Assembly (NCBI GenBank): GCA_958448635.1
Contig: CAUDEQ010000056.1
Span: 1-12,692 of the forward strand
Direction of reading: 5' to 3'
DNA: 12,692 bases
Source: an uncultured Bacillota bacterium
GTDB lineage: Bacteria; Bacillota; Clostridia; Peptostreptococcales; Anaerovoracaceae
Shown: positions 6,120 through 12,649 of the stretch, piece by piece
Layout: each line of letters begins with the position of its first letter
Position numbering within the stretch: position 1 is the first letter of the stretch
The notes under the pieces: model-generated
Told to the model about the DNA's origin: nothing
What the model saw: the letters and a program-made list of their open reading frames with translations, nothing else
Databases searched by the model: none
Made by a program: the position numbers and the translations under genes

Positions 6120-7656
6120 TGCCTGCACCTCCTCCAAGCTTCGTCATCATCATACCTATCTCGTTCTTGTTGGCTGTTCTGCCGTCAACTACTCCGCTGA
6201 CCTTTCCTTCGCACAAAACAAGGACTCTGTCGCTTAGCTCCATGAGAACGTCCAGGTCTTCTCCGACGTATATTACTGCCACTCCCTTTTTCTTCTGCTG
6301 ATTAAGCAGATCGTATATCGTATATGAGGAATTTATATCCAGTCCTCTTACTATGTATGCGGAAAGAAGCACCGTAGGGGCTGAGGATATCTCTCTTCCC
6401 ACCAGTACCTTCTGGACGTTTCCTCCCGACAGCTTTCTTACAGGCGTGGAAAGGCTTGATGTGCTGACGTCCAGCTCGTCCACAACCTTTTCAGCCAGCT
6501 TTCTCGGCGTCTTTCTGTCGGTGAACATGGACTTGCCCTTTCTGAAGGATCTGAGCATCATATTGTCCGTCAGATCCATATTTCCCACAAGGCCCATACC
6601 CAGTCTGTCCTCCGGAACGAATGAAAGGGATACGCCCATGGCTGCGATCTGAAGAGGGTCCTTTCCTATCAACTCTTCTCTGCTGTCGTCATCGTTCACG
6701 TATTTTATCGTGCCCTTTTCCACAGGCTGAAGTCCTGCTATGGCTTCCAGCAGCTCTTTCTGGCCGCAGCCCGATATGCCGGCTATACCCAGGATTTCTC
6801 CTGAGTTGGCTGTAAAGGACACATCGTCCAGTTTCAATATGCCGTCCTGACTTCTGACTGTCAGGTTTTCTATCACGATACGCGGCTTAGGGTTTACCGG
6901 CTCAGGTCTGTCTATGTTGAGGCTTACCTCTCTGCCTACCATCATGTTGGTCATCTCCTGCTCGTTGGTCTCGGCAGTTATCATTTCCCCTACGAATTCT
7001 CCCTTTCTCAGCACTGCCACACGGTCCGATATTTCCAACACCTCGTGGAGCTTGTGGGTGATTATCACGACAGTCTTGCCTGACTTCTTCATGTTTCTCA
7101 ATATGGCAAACAGCTTTTCCGTTTCCTGAGGAGTAAGAACTGCCGTAGGCTCGTCGAGGACAAGTATGTCTGCGCCTCTGTACAGCACCTTTACGATCTC
7201 CACCGTCTGCTTCTGTGAAACCGACATGTTGTAGATCTTCTGATCCGGATCTATGTCAAAGCCATATGTTTCGCATATTTCACGTATCCTTGCCGCCGCC
7301 TTCTTCTGATCCAGCCTGCCCTTTTCATTGAGACCCAGGATGATGTTCTCGGTGGCGGTAAATACGTCCACCAGCTTGAAGTGCTGGTGTATCATGCCGA
7401 TGCCATGCTCGAAGGCCTCTCTCGGCGAATGGATGGCTGCGGCTTTTCCATTGATATATACTTCTCCGCCGTCAGGATAATAAATACCCGACAGCATATT
7501 CATGAGCGTGGTCTTGCCGCTGCCGTTTTCCCCCAGCAGTGACAATATTTCACCACGATAAATGTCAAGATTTACTTTATTGTTTGCTTTTACTGTACCA
7601 AATATTTTCGTGATGTCCCTCATGGACACAGCCACTTCTCTATTGGCCAAGCTCAT
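6112..7656 (-). CDS. BMP-type ABC importer, duplicated ATPase subunit
   Basis: The product has 514 residues with two fused ABC domains, as in RbsA and NupO. Domain 1 has Walker A GENGSGKT (42-49), Q-loop IHQHF (89-93), signature MSVSQKQ (144-150), Walker B ILVLDEP (164-170) and H-loop ITHKLHE (199-205). Domain 2 has a degenerate Walker A, GISGCGQK (293-300), with Gln at the usual Lys. Its signature LSGGNVQK (409-416) is intact, but its Walker B region reads LLSAYIVRGLD where relatives usually have LxxxQPTRGLD. VGEDLD replaces the H-loop. One competent and one weak site is normal for this family, although the AYIV substitution looks unusual. Starts at GTG 7662 and ATG 7656 are possible; AAAGG spacing favours 7656. 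It energises the two permeases encoded downstream. Confidence 0.93.
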   Translation of the reverse strand: MSLANREVAVSMRDITKIFGTVKANNKVNLDIYRGEILSLLGENGSGKTTLMNMLSGIYYPDGGEVYINGKAAAIHSPREAFEHGIGMIHQHFKLVDVFTATENIILGLNEKGRLDQKKAAARIREICETYGFDIDPDQKIYNMSVSQKQTVEIVKVLYRGADILVLDEPTAVLTPQETEKLFAILRNMKKSGKTVVIITHKLHEVLEISDRVAVLRKGEFVGEMITAETNEQEMTNMMVGREVSLNIDRPEPVNPKPRIVIENLTVRSQDGILKLDDVSFTANSGEILGIAGISGCGQKELLEAIAGLQPVEKGTIKYVNDDDSREELIGKDPLQIAAMGVSLSFVPEDRLGMGLVGNMDLTDNMMLRSFRKGKSMFTDRKTPRKLAEKVVDELDVSTSSLSTPVRKLSGGNVQKVLVGREISSAPTVLLSAYIVRGLDINSSYTIYDLLNQQKKKGVAVIYVGEDLDVLMELSDRVLVLCEGKVSGVVDGRTANKNEIGMMMTKLGGGAGNE

Positions 7657-7703
7657 CAACACCTTTCTTTTAACAAATAGGTTCCGCTCTTATAACATGA
7701 TTA

Positions 7704-7729
7704 TTTCCGCCGATATTTTTCGGCGGAAA
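7704..7729 (-). other. Intercistronic stem-loop ahead of the ATPase gene
   Basis: A perfect 10-bp stem (TTTCCGCCGA 7704-7713 with TCGGCGGAAA 7720-7729) has a 6-base loop and lies about 50 bases before the ATPase start. On the minus strand no T-run follows, so it is not a classic terminator. It may be a processing or stability element protecting the 5' end of the downstream mRNA. A weak -10-like GATAAT lies just upstream of it on the minus strand (about 7744), so an internal promoter is possible but not supported by a good -35 box. Confidence 0.45.
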
Positions 7730-7773
7730 GATATGCATGTATTATCCCTTTTCCCACATTCAGTACAAACTAC

Positions 7774-7800
7774 GAAAACCCCGGACAAGCCGGGGCTTTC
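7774..7800 (-). terminator. Terminator-like hairpin after the lipoprotein gene
   Basis: Minus strand: the 6-bp G/C stem CCCCGG/CCGGGG (7795-7790 with 7784-7779) has a 5-base loop and is followed by TTTTC. It starts about 20 bases after the lipoprotein stop codon. The stem is G/C-only and the T-run short, so partial termination is likely. That would give more binding protein than transporter, as is common in ABC importer operons. Confidence 0.7.
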
Positions 7801-7816
7801 GTTGAAATATTTCTGC

Positions 7817-9013
7817 TTAGAATTTAGTGTCAAGAAGATTGATGCCGTCGATCTGAAGATCGAAGTAAGGAGCTGATCTGAATTTCGATTCTCTGAAGGC
7901 TCCGTCTTCGATGGCTTCTGTATCAGGTGTCATATCTGCATCTGTATCAACGTCAGCCATGTATGAGCTGATGGCTGCTCCATCAACTGTGAAGGTTGCG
8001 ATATCGAATACGTTAACTTCGCCTGAAATCAGCTTAGCCTTGATCTCTTCAATCTTGTCAGCTGTTCCCTCAGCTGCAACATCTTCATTGATGTCTGTCA
8101 GAACTACTGAGCCTGTATCGAGAGTTCCTGTCCAGTCAGCATCAATGGCTTCGTCGTTCTGAGCTGCCTTTATAGCATATACATAATAAGGAGTCCAGTC
8201 GATTCTCGATGAAACTATGAATGTCTCAGGGCATGCATCCAGTGTGCTTCCGTTGTATGATACGTTAGGAACGCCTGCGTTTTCACATGCTGTAGGAGCT
8301 CCCATGGAGTCTGCATGCTGTGAAATCAGAACGCATCCGTCGTTTATCAGCTTGTTTGCCGCTTCCTTTTCGAGGGCTTCATCATACCATGAGCCTGTGA
8401 ATGTTACGTCCATTGTAACGGAGTCACAAACAGAACGTGCTCCCAGGAAGAATGCAGTGTAGCCTGAAACTACTTCGGCATATGTGAAAGCGCCTACATA
8501 TCCCATCTTAGCCTGATCTGCAGTGATGTCGCCGTTTTCGATCATTTCGTTGAGCTTCATTCCTGCAGCAACGCCTGCCAGGTATCTGCCTTCATAGATA
8601 GAAGCGAAAGCGTTATGATAGTTGTCAAGTCCTTCTGTGTGAGCTCTTGTACCTGTTGAATGGCAGAATTCAACTTCAGGGAAGTCCTTAGCTGCCTGAA
8701 TCATGTACGGCTCATGACCGAATGAATCGGCAAAGATGATGTCACAGCCTGCGTCAACCAGCTCGGCAGCTGCGTCATAGCATTCCTGACCTTCAGGAAT
8801 ATTTGTCTTGAGAACAGGTGTAACACCCAGCTCTTCACATGCAGCATTTGCAGCGTCGATGAAGTTCTTATCGTAAGTTGAGTTCTCATCGTGCAGGCAG
8901 ATGAATCCAACCTTGTAGCCGGAATCTTCTCCGCCGCCGCAGCCGGTCAGAGTCACCGAGAACGCGAAAATCATCATAAGTGCAAGTACTAATGATAATA
9001 CTTTCTTTTTCAT
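7817..9013 (-). CDS. BMP-family substrate-binding lipoprotein (purine/nucleoside importer)
   Basis: The product has 398 residues. A lipoprotein signal peptide (MKKKVLSLVLALMMIFAF) ends in the lipobox LTGC with the lipidated Cys25, then a GGGEDSG linker. The mature part has the Bmp/PnrA fold: YKVGFICLHDENSTYDKNF at its start, GCDIIFADSFGHEP, GRYLAGVAAGMKL, KMGYVGAFTYAEVVSGYTAF, TGSWYDEALEKEAA, LISQHADSMGA and VSYNGS. The TGSWYD/QHADS version belongs to BMP proteins linked to purine bases or nucleosides rather than ribose-type receptors. The exact ligand is inferred, helped by xpt just upstream. An in-frame ATG at 9088 would add 25 residues, but AAGGAGGAG just before the ATG at 9013 and the signal peptide fix the start. 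It is the first gene of the importer operon, with promoter 9095-9123. Confidence 0.92.
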   Translation of the reverse strand: MKKKVLSLVLALMMIFAFSVTLTGCGGGEDSGYKVGFICLHDENSTYDKNFIDAANAACEELGVTPVLKTNIPEGQECYDAAAELVDAGCDIIFADSFGHEPYMIQAAKDFPEVEFCHSTGTRAHTEGLDNYHNAFASIYEGRYLAGVAAGMKLNEMIENGDITADQAKMGYVGAFTYAEVVSGYTAFFLGARSVCDSVTMDVTFTGSWYDEALEKEAANKLINDGCVLISQHADSMGAPTACENAGVPNVSYNGSTLDACPETFIVSSRIDWTPYYVYAIKAAQNDEAIDADWTGTLDTGSVVLTDINEDVAAEGTADKIEEIKAKLISGEVNVFDIATFTVDGAAISSYMADVDTDADMTPDTEAIEDGAFRESKFRSAPYFDLQIDGINLLDTKF

Positions 9014-9061
9014 TTTTCTCCTCCTTAAAATGAAAACAAGTTTAATAAAAAAACAACAAAG

Positions 9062-9078
9062 ACAGGCACGAAACCTGT
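9062..9078 (-). promoter_or_regulatory. Small leader hairpin before the lipoprotein gene
   Basis: In the roughly 75-base leader, ACAGG (9078-9074) pairs with CCTGT (9066-9062) around a 7-base loop on the minus strand. A T-rich stretch ending in seven T's follows before the ribosome site. It could act as a weak attenuator. The stem is only 5 bp, so this is tentative. No purine aptamer core is visible around it. Confidence 0.3.
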
Positions 9079-9094
9079 TTTTTCCCATACACTG

Positions 9095-9123
9095 AGTTTA
9101 CCTTCTCGGGCTGCCTATGTCAA
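9095..9123 (-). promoter_or_regulatory. Promoter of the BMP importer operon
   Basis: Minus strand: TTGACA (-35, 9123-9118), 17 bp, TAAACT (-10, 9100-9095). The -35 is perfect and the -10 matches 4 of 6. It lies between the xpt terminator and the lipoprotein gene and gives a start near 9088. Confidence 0.75.
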
Positions 9124-9167
9124 TAAAAATTCGAGGCTTTCCGAGGATTATCACGCTTATTCTGCGT

Positions 9168-9205
9168 CAAAAAACAGATAAAGTCCGTGAAACACGAACT
9201 TTATC
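9168..9205 (-). terminator. Terminator of xpt
   Basis: Minus strand: a 13-bp stem with one G-U pair (GATAAAGTTCGTG 9205-9193 with CACGGACTTTATC 9189-9177), a TTT loop, then TGTTTTTTG. It starts about 7 bases after the xpt stop codon and separates that unit from the importer promoter. Confidence 0.9.
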
Positions 9206-9211
9206 CTCATA

Positions 9212-9784
9212 TCATTTAAATATTATTCGTCCATCTTCAATGCGGTCGATGACGGCCAGGGATTCTACCCTGTAGCCCTTTTCTCTCAGCCTCCGGCTGC
9301 CGCCCTGAAAGCCCTTCTCTATGACGGCGCCCACGCCGACCACATGGGCGCCTGCCTGCTTTGCAATATCCGCCAGCGCCAGCGACGCCTGCCCGTGGGC
9401 GAGAAAGTCATCTATTATAAGCACCTCGTCTCCCTCTTCGAGAAATCTCTCCGAAACTCTGAAAAGCGATACAGTGCCCTTGGTGAAAGACCTGGCCTCC
9501 GCCACGTACGATGCTTCCGTCATGGTGTTGGGCGCTGCCTTCTTCGCAAATACCACAGGGGTATAGTCGAAAAACGGCGCAGTCATGCATGCGACTGCTA
9601 TGCCGCTGGCTTCCACCGTCAGGATCTTGTTCACACGGCATCCTTCAAAGCGACTGCGGAATTCCTTTCCGATGGCCTCCAGAAATCTTACGTCCAGCCT
9701 GTGATTCAGAAAGTGATCCACCTTCACTATTTCGGTACCTATTGCGACTCCTTCTTTAAGTATCTTTTCCTTGAGTTCCTTCAT
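9212..9784 (-). CDS. xpt: Xanthine phosphoribosyltransferase
   Basis: The product has 190 residues and matches Xpt along its whole length. It opens with MKELKEKILKEGVAIG and VDHFLNHRLD, followed by LTVEASGIAVA and VVFAKK. The PRPP-binding loop EVLIIDDFLAHGQASLAL (around 124-141) is followed by VGAVIEKGFQGG, and YRVESLAVIDRIEDGRIIF near the C-terminus is characteristic. The enzyme converts xanthine and PRPP to XMP in the cytoplasm, the first salvage step toward GMP. AGAAGG precedes the ATG. It sits 31 bases after the DivIVA-like gene and is probably co-transcribed with it, then ends at its own terminator. In many Firmicutes xpt is under a purine riboswitch; none is visible here, so control may be by another route or through the upstream promoter. 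Confidence 0.95.
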   Translation of the reverse strand: MKELKEKILKEGVAIGTEIVKVDHFLNHRLDVRFLEAIGKEFRSRFEGCRVNKILTVEASGIAVACMTAPFFDYTPVVFAKKAAPNTMTEASYVAEARSFTKGTVSLFRVSERFLEEGDEVLIIDDFLAHGQASLALADIAKQAGAHVVGVGAVIEKGFQGGSRRLREKGYRVESLAVIDRIEDGRIIFK

Positions 9785-9815
9785 TTAAAGTTCCTTCTAC
9801 AGTTTACTACAGATG

Positions 9816-10889
9816 TTAGTCTTCCTTGAACAGCTCTTCCAGTCCCTCAAAGGAGATTTCCTCTACAGGAGCCTTCTTCTCTTCCTTTTTATCTTCTTCA
9901 TTGCCTTCCTCTGCCGGAGCATCCTCAGTCAGATCAGGCAGCTCTATCTCTATATCTTCAAGGCTGAGCTCCTCTATAGGCAGCGGCTCGGATTCAGGAA
10001 TTAGACTGTCTGCGGAAATCAGGTCCTCCAGTACGAAGGCTTCTTCTGCAGGCTCTTCCGTATGTGCCTCCGGTGCAGCTTCGGCATCCGGCTCAACTAC
10101 TGCTTCAGGAGCTGCCGTCTCTGCTGCAGCAGGCTCAATAACCGCTTCCTCTGCAGGCTCGTCTATAACGATTGATTCAACCGCTACAGGCTCCTCAACC
10201 ACGCTCTCCACTTCTATCTCCGATGATGGAAAATCAACGGCATCAAGATCGTTCATCATCTTCCATTCGGCCTTGTCGTCGTTAGGAAGCTTGCTCTTGA
10301 GGCTGTCCATCTTGCCGGCAGTCCTCAGGATATTAGTCTTGATTTCCTCGAATTCACCCTCCATTGAATTAATCTGCTGGGTGAATTTATTCTTTGTGGC
10401 CATTGCCTTTTCTCTTTCTGCCTCAACCTCTGCCTTCATGGCAGCCTTTTCTGCTTCGAAGGCTTCTCTGGCAGCAGTAAGCTCAGCAATCATGGCCTGC
10501 TTTTCCGCTTCCATATCTATTCTCAGCTGCGAAAGCTCTTTTTCCTGAAGAGCCACCTGTTCCTTACCCTCAGCCAGGATGGTTTCAACCTCTGTCTTGG
10601 CCTGTGAAATAATATCGTTGCTGCTCTTCTTTGCTTCCATTATCAGACTTACATACAATTCATTGTTTTCATCGTACTTCTGATATCTGTCCTTGAGCTG
10701 TCCCAGTTCACTTTCATATGCGTTTTCCAGTTCTTCAATGCTCTTTTCATACAAATCACAGAGCTGCTGCATACAATCATAAACATCGTCTTTATCAAAG
10801 CCTCCGTCTGCACTTTTCTTTATGTCCATGCTTTTAAGAAGCCCTATTACCGTCTCGCGCCTCTGTTCAGTTAATGCATTTCTATTCAT
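9816..10889 (-). CDS. DivIVA-like coiled-coil protein with acidic tail
   Basis: The product has 357 residues. An N-terminal segment (1-40) precedes a long coiled coil (about 45-190). That region contains ELYVSLIMEAKKSSNDIISQAK and TEVETILAEGKEQV, typical of DivIVA/GpsB-like proteins (paired helices, alanine and glutamate periodicity). A Glu/Pro/Ala-rich disordered region (about 220-340) and a short conserved-looking acidic end (EEISFEGLEELFKED) follow. The classic DivIVA membrane-binding N-terminus with an exposed Phe/Arg turn is not obvious, so I call it DivIVA-like only. A role in polar or septal organisation is inference. A TTG at 10895 extends the frame by two residues; the ATG at 10889 follows AGAGG at good spacing. 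It is the first gene of a unit with xpt and divergent from the 11128 gene. Confidence 0.72.
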   Translation of the reverse strand: MNRNALTEQRRETVIGLLKSMDIKKSADGGFDKDDVYDCMQQLCDLYEKSIEELENAYESELGQLKDRYQKYDENNELYVSLIMEAKKSSNDIISQAKTEVETILAEGKEQVALQEKELSQLRIDMEAEKQAMIAELTAAREAFEAEKAAMKAEVEAEREKAMATKNKFTQQINSMEGEFEEIKTNILRTAGKMDSLKSKLPNDDKAEWKMMNDLDAVDFPSSEIEVESVVEEPVAVESIVIDEPAEEAVIEPAAAETAAPEAVVEPDAEAAPEAHTEEPAEEAFVLEDLISADSLIPESEPLPIEELSLEDIEIELPDLTEDAPAEEGNEEDKKEEKKAPVEEISFEGLEELFKED

Positions 10890-10970
10890 TTTCAAACCTC
10901 TTCTTCTTTTTAAATATATCGTATGCTAAAACATTAAACCGTCTGCCTAGACGTTATACAGCTATAAATC

Positions 10971-10999
10971 ATTATAACATCTGTATTCTGGTTTGTCTT
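10971..10999 (-). promoter_or_regulatory. Promoter of the DivIVA-like/xpt unit
   Basis: Minus strand: AAGACA (-35, 10999-10994), 17 bp, TATAAT (-10, 10976-10971). The -10 is perfect and the -35 matches 4 of 6. The leader of about 75 bases contains a small hairpin (CGTCT/AGACG, 10940-10953) followed by a T-rich stretch. Confidence 0.7.
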
Positions 11000-11028
11000 C
11001 CTTAATTTGTAATTTTTTCACTTTTTTG

Positions 11029-11058
11029 TTGACTTTTACTACCTTACGGGGTTACCAT
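11029..11058 (+). promoter_or_regulatory. Candidate promoter of the tail-anchored protein gene
   Basis: Plus strand: TTGACT (11029-11034), an 18-bp spacer, TACCAT (11053-11058). The -35 is good and the -10 poor. CATAAT at 11056 is a better -10 but gives a 21-bp spacer. AT-rich tracts upstream (11005-11028) resemble an UP element. It lies back to back with the minus-strand promoter at 10971-10999, about 30 bases apart. Confidence 0.45.
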
Positions 11059-11127
11059 AATCTAAAAGCATCTGTTTTAAGAGGCTTGTTTTGCACGAAA
11101 AAAAACTGTAAAGCTGAGGTTATTATT

Positions 11128-12207
11128 ATGAAAACAATAGAACTCAAGGCAGGCGGGCAAATCGCCCGGTTCACCACAAAATCCGTGACGTTTGACGGTA
11201 AGGAATACTTTTATGCAGACATGTCGCATGTAATAAACAATACTGAAGCACATGCATATATATTTACATATGAAGGCGAGACGAAAATTCTTCCTTACGA
11301 GGAAAAGGACTTAAAGATATTAAACGCCATCTTCAGTCAGGTACAGCAGCTTGAGCAGAAGAAGCGTGCAAAGGCGCAGGCAGCGGCTGATGCCGCAGCT
11401 TTGGCACAGCGTCAGAATACATCGGAGGCAGTCAGCCCTGATCCATATGCAAAGGCAGGGGCAGCTGCAGCTCCTCAGTCGGAAGCTGCAGCAGAGGCAG
11501 CAGTTTCCGAGGCACCATCTGATGAAAAGCAGGCTGATGCCGCAGAAGCAGACGCACAGGAGCAACAGGCTGAAGCTTCGGATAACAGCCGGCAGCCCGA
11601 AGACAAGAAGAAAAAGAAAAAATCATTCAGAGAGCGCTTCGGATTTGCAAAAAAAGAAGCAGCCCCTGAAAAGAATGCGGATGCACAAAACGCAGGCGGC
11701 GAAGGATCCGGCGATGCTGCTGAAGCATTGAACGACAAAGCCGCCACAGAAGCATTAAACGGCGGGGCCGCCGAGACTGAAAAGGCAGATGCAGCTCTTG
11801 ACGATGCCAAGGAATCCGGTGAGGCCGCCGCTGAAAGCACTAACGCCAAGGCTGAAACAGCTGACGAGGTGAAAACAGACAATGCAGCTGAAACAGCTGA
11901 CGAGTCAAAAGCAGGCGACGAAGCTGAAACGGCTGACGAGTCAAAAGCAGGCGACGAAGCTTCTTCCACAGAAGAGTCTTCCGAGCCTCAGACGAAGAAA
12001 GCTGACAAAGAACCCCTCAGCCCTGAAAAGAAAGCAAAGCTGAAAAAGTCAATAACCATATTTGCCATAATAATTGCAGCCGTTATACTCGTTTCCTTAG
12101 CCTACTACTTCATATTCGGAACCAACAACTCGCCAACGGAAAACGTCAACAACAATGAATCACAGCAGTACGAGGACATAGACCAGCTCATCGATGAGAT
12201 GCAGTAG
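11128..12207 (+). CDS. Tail-anchored membrane protein with Ala/Glu-rich repeat linker
   Basis: The product has 359 residues. I do not recognise the family. Residues 1-78 form a compact, beta-rich-looking domain (MKTIELKAGGQIARFTTK, FDGKEYFYADMSHV, AHAYIFTYEGETKILPYEEK) that ends in a helix (KILNAIFSQVQQLEQKK). It is reminiscent of bacterial PH-like modules, but this is not established. A long low-complexity Ala/Glu/Asp/Lys linker follows, interrupted by a basic patch KKKKKKSFRERFGFAKK (160-176) and three 12-residue repeats (242-277). A single membrane helix spans about 308-331, preceded by KKAKLKKS, so the N-terminus should be cytoplasmic, with a 28-residue Asn/Asp/Gln-rich tail outside. The frame opens at 10993, but GAGG at 11116-11119 supports the ATG at 11128. 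It lies divergent from the DivIVA-like gene; a cell-envelope or division role is only a guess. Confidence 0.8.
   Translation: MKTIELKAGGQIARFTTKSVTFDGKEYFYADMSHVINNTEAHAYIFTYEGETKILPYEEKDLKILNAIFSQVQQLEQKKRAKAQAAADAAALAQRQNTSEAVSPDPYAKAGAAAAPQSEAAAEAAVSEAPSDEKQADAAEADAQEQQAEASDNSRQPEDKKKKKKSFRERFGFAKKEAAPEKNADAQNAGGEGSGDAAEALNDKAATEALNGGAAETEKADAALDDAKESGEAAAESTNAKAETADEVKTDNAAETADESKAGDEAETADESKAGDEASSTEESSEPQTKKADKEPLSPEKKAKLKKSITIFAIIIAAVILVSLAYYFIFGTNNSPTENVNNNESQQYEDIDQLIDEMQ
11851..11958 (+). repeat. Three in-frame 36-bp tandem repeats
   Basis: Units are 11851-11886, 11887-11922 and 11923-11958. The last two differ by one base; the first is diverged in its second half. They encode AETADEVKTDNA, AETADESKAGDE and AETADESKAGDE in the linker of the tail-anchored protein. 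Near-identity of units 2 and 3 suggests recent duplication and likely length variation between strains. Confidence 0.9.
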
Positions 12208-12245
12208 CGTCAATTATCAGCTCAATGCCGTACAACACGGCACAG

Positions 12246-12293
12246 CTATGAGACGGCAGAACTATAAGACAGCAGAACTATAAGACGGCACAG
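12246..12293 (+). repeat. Three 16-bp tandem repeats after the tail-anchored gene
   Basis: Consensus CTATRAGACRGCAGAA, with units at 12246-12261, 12262-12277 and 12278-12293 (the last one diverged at its end). They lie in the 3' untranslated region about 40 bases after the stop codon. No function is evident. Confidence 0.8.
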
Positions 12294-12312
12294 CCGGTTC
12301 TGCAATAATCTT

Positions 12313-12331
12313 GCGGTTCCTCCGGAACCGC
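12313..12331. other. Stem-loop in the 3' untranslated region
   Basis: A perfect 8-bp stem (GCGGTTCC 12313-12320 with GGAACCGC 12324-12331) has a 3-base loop and no T-run. It lies between the tandem repeats and the terminator and may protect the mRNA 3' end. Confidence 0.5.
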
Positions 12332-12352
12332 TGCCTATTCAAAAATACTATG

Positions 12353-12379
12353 AGGACGCCCATACGAGGCGTCCTTTTT
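12353..12379 (+). terminator. Terminator of the tail-anchored protein gene
   Basis: Plus strand: an 8-bp stem (AGGACGCC 12353-12360 with GGCGTCCT 12368-12375) with a 7-base loop, ending in TTTTT. It lies 146 bases after the stop codon, with the tandem repeats and a second hairpin in between. Confidence 0.88.
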
Positions 12380-12380
12380 A

Positions 12381-12418
12381 CATGCCCACATTTCCCGGCT
12401 ACCATGCCCACATTTCCC
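12381..12418 (+). repeat. Direct repeat of 16 bp with 22-bp period
   Basis: CATGCCCACATTTCCC occurs at 12381-12396 and again at 12403-12418. Each copy contains CCCACAT, related to the TTCCACAT boxes further right, so this may be the outer part of the same array. Confidence 0.7.
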
Positions 12419-12470
12419 AACTACACTGCCATGCTGCGAGATTACATCTGGATCAAATTCCACGAGCGCT

Positions 12471-12613
12471 TTCCACATCTGAATACTCCGGTCACCCGAA
12501 TATGTGGAAAATCAATATAATACAGCATCGCTCACGAGCCATATTCCACATCTCAACTTCTCATGGCATGCATCTGTGGAATTTGCTGATGAATACTGCA
12601 TCTTTTTCCACAT
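12471..12613. other. Array of five TTCCACA(T/G) boxes, possible DnaA-box cluster or origin
   Basis: Boxes lie at 12471-12478 (+), 12502-12509 (-), 12544-12551 (+), 12574-12581 (-, ending in G) and 12606-12613 (+). A near match is at 12458 (+). Start-to-start distances are 31, 42, 30 and 32 bases, close to 3, 4, 3 and 3 turns of the helix, and the orientation alternates. All five contain TCCACA, the most conserved part of the DnaA box TTATCCACA; two read TTTTCCACA, one base from consensus. The region 12380-12692 has no credible gene. DnaA binding is an inference; another regulator with a TTCCACAT site is possible. Confidence 0.5.
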
Positions 12614-12649
12614 ATCCGCCTCTAAGACAAGCGCTTTGAGTTATGTCCG

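Noticed and set aside
9014..9088. ATG at 9088 as the lipoprotein start (near-leaderless mRNA)
   Set aside because: It lies almost at the predicted transcription start and is in frame, but AAGGAGGAG directly before 9013 and the intact lipoprotein signal peptide from there fix the start at 9013.
9826..10548. Plus-strand Ser-rich 240-codon open frame
   Set aside because: It is the antisense shadow of the Ala/Glu-rich DivIVA-like gene; Ser/Ala runs arise from complementing GCA, GAA and similar codons, and no ribosome site is present.
11475..11969. Minus-strand Ala/Ser-rich 164-codon open frame
   Set aside because: It is the antisense of the repeat-rich linker of the tail-anchored protein; it has no start context.
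12381..12613. CRISPR array
   Set aside because: The repeated words are only 8-16 bases, alternate in orientation and vary in spacing; no constant repeat-spacer pattern exists.
12311..12639. Short plus-strand open frames in the terminal region
   Set aside because: They run through the terminator and the box array, have no ribosome sites, and their translations are low-quality (many His, Pro and Cys).
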